DNA of 29,528 nt, taken from Flavobacteriales bacterium. Lineage in GTDB: Bacteria; Bacteroidota; Bacteroidia; Flavobacteriales; PHOS-HE28. The stretch covers positions 1 through 29,528 of the forward strand of contig SSGN01000042.1 of assembly GCA_008016945.1 (NCBI GenBank), read 5' to 3'. This document shows positions 24,728 through 29,528 of this stretch, one piece after another. Below the pieces are notes generated by a model that saw only the letters and a list, made by a program, of their open reading frames with translations, was not told the origin of the DNA and searched no databases. Position 1 is the stretch's first letter. Each line of letters begins with the position of its first letter. Position numbers and translations under genes: made by a program.

Positions 24728-25028
24728 CTCTTGGCTCCGGATCCTCCACCGCACCCCACGGTGTGGTCGCGTCGCCACTTCCTCCGGAACATCCGACCGA
24801 TGGCCGCAGCGCCATGCCGCACCTACTTGGAAAGTGGTCACATGCACCAAGCGCTGGTACCACCCTCTTTCGGAGGTGAACGTCACGGTCCACCGGCCGT
24901 GATCTGACGTGCATCACATTTTCCCAGGGAAATATCCGACCTTTGGCCCACCCAACGGCCAGGGCATGGCGATCGGCCCGGCCGCACTTCCTATATCGTA
25001 CATTCACAGCACCAAGAGCTCAACGATC
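24728..25028 (+). other. Upstream region of hpd, no gene seen
   Basis: No protein-like frame is present. TACATTCA at 24999-25006 is a poor candidate -7 box, 22 bases before the hpd ATG; ACCTTTGG at 24939-24946 is another, further away. The frame of hpd is open back to an ATG at 24909 but the added residues are not part of the family. Confidence 0.35.
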
Positions 25029-26168
25029 ATGGCCATCGAAAGCGCAACTCCCGATCTGAAGAAAGTAGTAGCAGGAGCCGCCGACTTCCTGCCTTTGCTC
25101 GGCACCGACTACATTGAACTCTACGTAGGCAATGCCAAGCAAGCCGCCCACTTCTACAAGACCGCCTTCGGGTTCCAGAGCCTGGCCTATGCGGGCTTGG
25201 AGACCGGCGTGAAGGACCGTACGAGCTACGTGATCGTGCAGGACAAGATCCGCCTGGTGCTGACCACGCCACTGACCAAGGACCACGAGATCAACGAACA
25301 CCTTCGGGTACATGGCGACGGGGTGAAGGAGATCGCCCTGTGGGTGGATGATGCACGCAAGGCTTTCGAAGAGACCACCAAGCGTGGCGCAGTACCCTAC
25401 TACGCCCCCCGCGTGGAGAAGGACGAACATGGCGAAGTGGTGAAGAGCGGGATCAAGTTGTACGGCGACACGGTTCACATCTTCGTTGAACGCAAGAACT
25501 ACCACGGCACCTTCCTGCCCGGCTACAAACCGTGGAACAGCGCGTACAATCCCACCACCACGGGCCTGAAATACGTGGACCACATGGTGGCCAACGTAGG
25601 CTGGAACGAGATGAACCCCTGGGTGAAGTTCTATGAGGACGTGATGGGCTTCGCGAACGTACTGGGCTTCGACGACAAGGACATCAGCACCGAGTACAGC
25701 GCCTTGATGAGCAAGGTGATGAGCAACGGCAACGGGCGCATCAAGTTCCCGATCAACGAACCCGCGGAAGGCAAGAAGAAGAGCCAGGTGGAGGAGTACC
25801 TGGATTTCTACAACGGACCGGGCGTACAGCATATCGCCATCGCCACGGACAACATCGTGCAGACCGTACGCGACCTGATGAGCCGTGGCGTGGAGTTCCT
25901 GAAGGTGCCCAGCACGTACTACGAAGGCCTACTGGAACGCGTTGGTCCGATCGAAGAGGATCTTGCACCGCTGGCCGAATTGGGCATCCTGGTGGACCGT
26001 GACGATGAGGGTTATCTGTTGCAGCTCTTCACCAAACCGCTGCAGGATCGCCCCACGCTCTTCGTCGAGATCATTCAGCGCAAGGGAGCCAAGAGCTTCG
26101 GAAAGGGCAACTTCAAGGCGTTGTTCGAGGCCATCGAGCGCGAGCAGGAAGCGCGGGGGACGCTGTAG
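25029..26168 (+). CDS. hpd: 4-Hydroxyphenylpyruvate dioxygenase
   Basis: 379 residues. It converts 4-hydroxyphenylpyruvate to homogentisate, the substrate of hmgA. The protein has two VOC-fold halves. The N-terminal half starts at LLGTDYIELYVGNAKQAAHF (about 22-41). The C-terminal half carries the iron ligands: His in KYVDHMVANV (about 181), His in GVQHIAIATD (about 264) and Glu in PTLFVEIIQRKG (about 343). The C-terminal GFGxGNFxALF gate segment is present as SFGKGNFKALFEAIEREQ. The start at 25029 (MAIESATPDLKK) is chosen by family length. The WYL regulator follows after 67 bases with its own -7 box. Confidence 0.95.
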   Translation: MAIESATPDLKKVVAGAADFLPLLGTDYIELYVGNAKQAAHFYKTAFGFQSLAYAGLETGVKDRTSYVIVQDKIRLVLTTPLTKDHEINEHLRVHGDGVKEIALWVDDARKAFEETTKRGAVPYYAPRVEKDEHGEVVKSGIKLYGDTVHIFVERKNYHGTFLPGYKPWNSAYNPTTTGLKYVDHMVANVGWNEMNPWVKFYEDVMGFANVLGFDDKDISTEYSALMSKVMSNGNGRIKFPINEPAEGKKKSQVEEYLDFYNGPGVQHIAIATDNIVQTVRDLMSRGVEFLKVPSTYYEGLLERVGPIEEDLAPLAELGILVDRDDEGYLLQLFTKPLQDRPTLFVEIIQRKGAKSFGKGNFKALFEAIEREQEARGTL

Positions 26169-26222
26169 GCAGCATGCTTCCTTTTCTCTGGCGTTGAGGT
26201 AGGCGATCATCCTGGTCCGGCC

Positions 26223-26230
26223 GATCTTTG
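26223..26230 (+). promoter_or_regulatory. -7 box of the WYL regulator gene, 5 bases before its ATG
   Basis: GATCTTTG (first base off TAnnTTTG) ends 5 bases before the ATG at 26236. Confidence 0.45.
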
Positions 26231-26235
26231 GGGCG

Positions 26236-26937
26236 ATGGCCAGTGCCGACCTCAAACGACTTCCGCGACTAACGGCGATACTCACGCGCCTACAGACCAA
26301 GCGTGTGGTCACAGCCTCTGAACTGGCGGACCGGTTCGAGGTGAGCCTCCGCACCATTTACCGCGACATCAGGGCCTTGGAAAAGGCCGGAGTACCGGTG
26401 GTCACCGAGGAGGGCAAGGGATATACCCTCATGGAAGGCTATCGGCTGCCACCGGTGAGCTTCACGGAAGAGGAAGCCAATGCCTTGGTCGCCGCGAACC
26501 AGCTGGTGTTGAGGTCCACGGATGCCTCATTGGTCGCATCCTACGGCCGTGCGATGGAGAAGGTCATCTCCATCATGGACGAACGGTCCAAGGCGAGGCT
26601 GGACCTGCTCACTGACCGGACCCAGTTCTCCGCCTTGGTGCGGAAAGAACGTACCAGCGCCAACCTTTCCGAACTTCAATCCGCGATCACTGGATCCCGC
26701 GTGGTGCGCATGGAATACACGAATGCCGAAGGTGTCACCACCTCAAGGTCCGTGGAGCCCTTCGCCCTGCTGAGCACCGCGAACTGGCTCCTGATCGCGT
26801 GGTGCCGTAGACGGAAGGAGTTCCGCTACTTCCGCACGGACCGCATCCAACGCATGGAAGTGCTGCAGGAGACCTTCACACCGCACGACATGACCTTGCA
26901 GCGCTTCTTCGAACGATACCACCAGGCGGAGCAGTAG
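26236..26937 (+). CDS. HTH/WYL-domain transcriptional regulator (YafY-like)
   Basis: 233 residues. An N-terminal winged helix-turn-helix (about 10-65) has VTASELADRFEVSLRTIYRD and IRALEKAGVPVVTEEGKGY. A middle linker with FTEEEANALVAANQLV follows. The C-terminal WYL domain (about 145-215) has VVRMEYTNAEG, SVEPFALLSTANWLLIAWC and FRYFRTDRIQRMEV. WYL domains bind small ligands or nucleic acids and adjust DNA binding of the N-terminal domain. The gene sits between hpd and a DUF1761 membrane protein; two dyads directly before the latter could be its operators (inference). Confidence 0.92.
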   Translation: MASADLKRLPRLTAILTRLQTKRVVTASELADRFEVSLRTIYRDIRALEKAGVPVVTEEGKGYTLMEGYRLPPVSFTEEEANALVAANQLVLRSTDASLVASYGRAMEKVISIMDERSKARLDLLTDRTQFSALVRKERTSANLSELQSAITGSRVVRMEYTNAEGVTTSRSVEPFALLSTANWLLIAWCRRRKEFRYFRTDRIQRMEVLQETFTPHDMTLQRFFERYHQAEQ

Positions 26938-26963
26938 CACCCTGGACCGATCGTTCGTTCACC

Positions 26964-27010
26964 ACCCTTGACATAGGGTTGTCCATGGGGGCCGTGACTT
27001 TTGCGTCACG
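26964..27010 (+). promoter_or_regulatory. Two dyads and a -7 box upstream of the DUF1761 gene
   Basis: ACCCT-N6-AGGGT (26964-26979) and CGTGAC-N6-GTCACG (26993-27010) are both perfect. Their centres are exactly 30 bases apart. GACTTTTG at 26996-27003 (one base off TAnnTTTG) lies inside the second dyad and is 12 bases before the ATG at 27016, so a protein bound there would block the promoter. Confidence 0.45.
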
Positions 27011-27015
27011 AAAAA

Positions 27016-27432
27016 ATGACGACCATGATCTCCTCCCTTCCCTGGCTCGGCATCGCCGTAGCCTTCGTGCTCTACACCGCCCTCGGCGCCATTTGGTTCA
27101 CCGTACTCTTCCGCAAGCGGTACTTGTACACCTTGGACCGCCCGCTGAACGAACCCCCGAGCAAGGACCCCATCTTCTTCGTCGGGCCCATGATCTGCAC
27201 GGCGGTCATCGTGCTCACCACGGCGGTCCTCATGGAACGGTTGAACATCCACACCTACGGCGACGCCTTGTGGTTCGCGCTTCTGGCGGGGTTCGGCTAT
27301 CTGGTGGCGAACACGTTGAACATCGCCATCAACCCCAACATGCCGCGCCCCGTGGCCTATGCGGTGCTCAGTGGTGCCTACCACCTGGTGGCCATGGTCA
27401 TCGCGTGTTCGGTGCTGGTGGGCTTGGGCTAG
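27016..27432 (+). CDS. DUF1761 family membrane protein
   Basis: 138 residues from the ATG at 27016 (MTTMISSLPWLG); an ATG three codons on is also possible. Four transmembrane helices are predicted: about 6-26, 50-71, 80-101 and 115-136. The opening WLGIAVAFVLYTALGAIWFTVLFRK, cut here at its core, with the aromatic GAIWF motif, and the NIAINPNMP loop fit DUF1761. Function is unknown. It follows the WYL regulator on the same strand. Confidence 0.85.
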   Translation: MTTMISSLPWLGIAVAFVLYTALGAIWFTVLFRKRYLYTLDRPLNEPPSKDPIFFVGPMICTAVIVLTTAVLMERLNIHTYGDALWFALLAGFGYLVANTLNIAINPNMPRPVAYAVLSGAYHLVAMVIACSVLVGLG

Positions 27433-27654
27433 TTCACCGTCACCGTGCAGGGCGCAAACCGTTCGGACAGCCCCTACCCGCCGATCCGCACTTCCCGGCC
27501 TCGCTTACCGACATCGGGAGACTTGTTCCGTACATCCGGTGACGCAACATGTCTCGCGATCGGTGAATGGACGGTCGCACGGTCCGGGCCGATACCGAAA
27601 GCCCAAATGACATTCCGTTCACAACGGACCCGGATCTCCGACTCCTGGGAAAGA
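27433..27654. other. Convergent intergenic stretch without a gene
   Basis: It lies between the DUF1761 gene and the terminator of the DUF4345 gene. Open frames here have no protein-like composition, and no second terminator for the plus-strand gene is evident. Confidence 0.4.
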
Positions 27655-27697
27655 CCGATGCCGAAGACCGGGCAGGTGGCCCGGCCTTCGGCATCGG
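27655..27697 (-). terminator. Terminator hairpin of the DUF4345 gene
   Basis: Arms 27655-27673 and 27679-27697 pair at 18 of 19 positions across a 5-base loop. On the minus strand the stem is followed by TCTTTCC. It begins 20 bases after the stop codon at 27717. It is the strongest hairpin in the window. Confidence 0.8.
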
Positions 27698-27716
27698 ACA
27701 ATACCGCGGTCGCCAC

Positions 27717-28145
27717 TCAGGACCACACCAGGTCTTGGTGCGCCTTTACGGCACGCTTACGGACCACATAGAGCGCCAGTGCCGCGAGCGCCAACATGGT
27801 CTCGATCACGATCCACTGGCCACCAAAGGCTCCCAGCGGACCATCCATGGCGATCGTGAGCGCACGGCATAGTGCGTAGTTGCCCCAGAACAGGGCGATG
27901 AAACCGAGCCCCGCCGTGCGATCCCGCCGAAAGACCCATACCATGATGGCCGCCAAGGTGAGTCCCACCCCACCGAATACGCCCCGTACGGAACTGTATG
28001 CATCGGCGTTGTCCAACGGAGTATGCACCATGGCCATCACCCCTTGGGGGTCGACCAAGGCCATGAGGCTTACCGAGAGCGTGCCCAGCGCGGATATGAG
28101 CACGATGGCCCAGGTGGCGATATCGATGATCCTGTTGTTCTTCAT
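27717..28145 (-). CDS. DUF4345 family membrane protein
   Basis: 142 residues, with four predicted transmembrane helices (about 9-31, 56-76, 80-100, 110-130). MALVDPQGVMAMV, then the central SSVRGVFGGVGLTLA and the second half FWGNYALCRALTIAMDGP match the DUF4345 pattern. Function is unknown. A perfect FNR-type palindrome and an AACCTTCG box lie upstream, suggesting control by a CRP/FNR-family activator. Confidence 0.88.
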   Translation of the reverse strand: MKNNRIIDIATWAIVLISALGTLSVSLMALVDPQGVMAMVHTPLDNADAYSSVRGVFGGVGLTLAAIMVWVFRRDRTAGLGFIALFWGNYALCRALTIAMDGPLGAFGGQWIVIETMLALAALALYVVRKRAVKAHQDLVWS

Positions 28146-28167
28146 GAGTTCGGTTCGTTTGATGCCG

Positions 28168-28213
28168 CGAAGGTTGCGGGCGCGAGCGCCCGGGGCACTT
28201 GATGTGCATCAAG
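28168..28213 (-). promoter_or_regulatory. FNR-type box and -7 box upstream of the DUF4345 gene
   Basis: TTGAT-GTGC-ATCAA at 28199-28212 equals the FNR consensus TTGAT-N4-ATCAA; the palindrome extends one pair further to 28198-28213. On the minus strand AACCTTCG (28168-28175) resembles the TACCTTCG boxes of this window. With transcription starting 4-5 bases after it, the FNR box centre (28205.5) lies near -41.5, the class II activator position. Confidence 0.55.
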
Positions 28214-28351
28214 AACGAACCGCTTCATCCTTCCACCGCAGCGACCTCGAACGCCATGACGCATGCATGCGCGAACCCGAAACAGGTGCGTACGCCGCGG
28301 ACCCACCAGTGGTACTTGGTGAACACGATCGGTACAGCGCACCTTATCACA

Positions 28352-28379
28352 CCTTCAGGCCAGGGCACATGCCGGAAGG
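28352..28379 (-). terminator. Candidate terminator of the CHU_C gene
   Basis: CCTTCAGGC (28352-28360) pairs with GCCGGAAGG (28371-28379) at 8 of 9 positions with a 10-base loop, starting 8 bases after the stop codon at 28388. No T-run follows on the minus strand. Confidence 0.45.
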
Positions 28380-28387
28380 ACTTCGGT

Positions 28388-29528
28388 TCAGCGCAACAGG
28401 GTCACATGCCCGGTGTACTCCCTACCATCGGGCAGGCGCAGGATGTAATAGTACGTGCCCTCCGGGATCTCCTTGGAAGGTCGCCAGGTGTTCTTGTAGT
28501 TCGCACTGGAGAACACCTCCTGCCCCCATCGGTTCATCACCTGCAGCGAAGCGTTCGCATGGAACTGAACGCCTTCGAACACCAACGCATCGTTGATCCC
28601 ATCGCCATTGGGGGTGAACACGTTGGGCCGCTCGATCCCTTCGGGGAGGACCACCTGCACATAGGTGTATGTATGCGTACAGCCGTCGGCGGTGGTCACC
28701 ACCAGGGTGATCGGATGGAACCCAGGGGTATCGAAGGTGATCGAGAGCGTGCTATCGGTACCGGCGGCCACTCCATCGATCCGCCAGGACCAAGCCACCA
28801 CGCTGCCACCGTTACCCTCCGATCGATCGGAATAGATGACCGTGGTGCCCCGGGGAACGGCCCCATCGGGCTCACCCATGAAGTAGGCCGTTGGATCGGC
28901 GGCGACCAACACGTTCACCGGGGCCGATACCGCAGTGCAACCCTGGTCGTTGGTCACATCGACCGTGTATGTGCCGGTCCCAGCGAGGATGGTCGGGGTG
29001 CGTTCTCCGGTGCTCCATCGGTAACTGGCATAGGGTTCGGTAGTGGAAAGCGGAGTGGGTTGCCCGCCACAACTGAACAGGACCCCATCGATCACCGGGG
29101 CCGGAGCCTGGGCCGCGTGCACCACGAACGTATCGGATAACAGCGCGCAGCTCATGGGTCCTGCGGATACCCGGTACGTACCCGGGCCGACGCGGATGGA
29201 CCGTCCCGTACGCCCATCGGACCATTCGTAGAACGGGTGATCGCCCGATGCGGAAAGCTCCACCGTTCTGCCCGGGCATACCACGGTATCGCCGGTGATC
29301 ACGGGGGCCACGGTGGGCACCTCGCTCACCTGCAACACCACCGAAACCGTCGAGGTCAGTGGTGGCACCCCGTTGTCCGTAGCGGAATAGGTGATCACGT
29401 ACGACCCGGTATCGGCCAGGGTAGGCGTGAGATCCAAACGAAGTGTGGTGGTGAGGCCGGGTCCACTGTTCTGCACGGTGATGGGGGCCGAGAGCGGGGG
29501 GTCGACGGAGAAGTCCGCGGTGGTGACC
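28388..29528 (-). CDS. Partial large surface protein with gliding-type (CHU_C, T9SS type B) C-terminal domain
   Basis: The C-terminal 379 codons are present; the gene is open to the right edge and continues beyond it. The visible part begins with a cadherin/Ig-like segment (DTGSYVITYSATDNGVPPLT), then Ig-like repeats such as SGDHPFYEWSDGRTGRSIRV and TEPYASYRWSTGERTP, each with a W-S-x-G/T-G pattern. A PKD-like domain with SWRIDGVAAG and ITFDTPGFHPITLVVT follows. The last ~85 residues are the gliding motility-associated C-terminal domain: PNVFTPNGDGINDALVFEG, LQVMNRWGQEVFSSANY, and EGTYYYILRLPDG. This domain sends proteins through the type IX secretion system and attaches them to the cell surface. 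The internal GTG at 29474-29476 is not the true start. Confidence 0.92.
   Translation of the reverse strand, partial: VTTADFSVDPPLSAPITVQNSGPGLTTTLRLDLTPTLADTGSYVITYSATDNGVPPLTSTVSVVLQVSEVPTVAPVITGDTVVCPGRTVELSASGDHPFYEWSDGRTGRSIRVGPGTYRVSAGPMSCALLSDTFVVHAAQAPAPVIDGVLFSCGGQPTPLSTTEPYASYRWSTGERTPTILAGTGTYTVDVTNDQGCTAVSAPVNVLVAADPTAYFMGEPDGAVPRGTTVIYSDRSEGNGGSVVAWSWRIDGVAAGTDSTLSITFDTPGFHPITLVVTTADGCTHTYTYVQVVLPEGIERPNVFTPNGDGINDALVFEGVQFHANASLQVMNRWGQEVFSSANYKNTWRPSKEIPEGTYYYILRLPDGREYTGHVTLLR

Noticed and set aside
24639..24902. 87-codon plus-strand ORF in the gap before hpd
   Set aside because: It begins inside the palindromic element and has a shadow-like composition.
28260..28271. Perfect 12-base palindrome CGCATGCATGCG
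   Set aside because: It is short and made of overlapping repeats; without further copies it cannot be told from chance.
1..29528. tRNA, rRNA, CRISPR array, integrase or transposase genes
   Set aside because: Reading both strands I found no T-arm-like segments, no rRNA sequence, no regularly spaced repeats and no recombinase motifs. A covariance-model search would be needed to exclude small RNAs.

Overview
The window reads as chromosomal DNA of a high-GC (about 60% by eye) member of the Bacteroidota, most likely Flavobacteriales. The evidence is three proteins with type IX secretion (T9SS) or gliding-type C-terminal sorting domains, an SDR-type L-threonine dehydrogenase, Bacteroidota-style promoters (TAnnTTTG at -7 instead of TATAAT), almost no Shine-Dalgarno sequences, and small DUF families common in the phylum. 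There are no rRNA or tRNA genes, no CRISPR array and no transposase or integrase gene.

Layout. 158-1675 (+) is a T9SS cargo protein convergent with a class III polyphosphate kinase 2 (1688-2569, -); a palindrome containing both stop codons lies between them. Two tiny ORFs follow on the minus strand. Uridine kinase (3460-4110, +) converges on a minus-strand nucleotide/RNA block: DMT transporter, yicC, gmk, nadD. metB-like (7488-8627) and a secreted M43 metalloprotease (9012-11075) run on the plus strand. From 20244 back to 11473 everything is minus strand: threonine dehydrogenase, a MORN-repeat protein, cysS, an M28 lipoprotein peptidase, polA, and a two-gene lipoprotein/secreted-protein unit. 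From 20308 the plus strand carries trhO, hmgA, an MntA-HepT toxin-antitoxin pair, a polytopic membrane protein, a MITE-like repeat, hpd, a WYL regulator and a DUF1761 protein. The window closes on the minus strand with a DUF4345 membrane protein and the C-terminal half of a large CHU_C-type surface protein that runs off the right edge.

How genes work together. hpd (4-hydroxyphenylpyruvate to homogentisate) and hmgA (homogentisate to maleylacetoacetate) are consecutive steps of tyrosine catabolism, but here they are 2.3 kb apart. The intervening DNA starts with an MntA-HepT cassette flanked by a 103-bp direct repeat of the hmgA 3' end, of which 81 bp are identical. This is the strongest candidate for a noteworthy element: a toxin-antitoxin module placed exactly behind a housekeeping catabolic gene, with the duplicated gene tail marking its far edge. 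gmk and nadD overlap, as do cysS and the M28 gene, and mntA and hepT, which indicates cotranscription.

Regulation. A second pattern is that TAnnTT(T/C)G-like boxes sit only 4-12 bases before the start codons of many genes (ppk2, udk, yicC, the EamA gene, polA, cysS, tdh, trhO, the WYL gene, the membrane protein at 23614). This predicts leaderless or nearly leaderless mRNAs. A perfect FNR-type box (TTGAT-N4-ATCAA) lies upstream of the DUF4345 gene at about -41.5 from its predicted transcription start.
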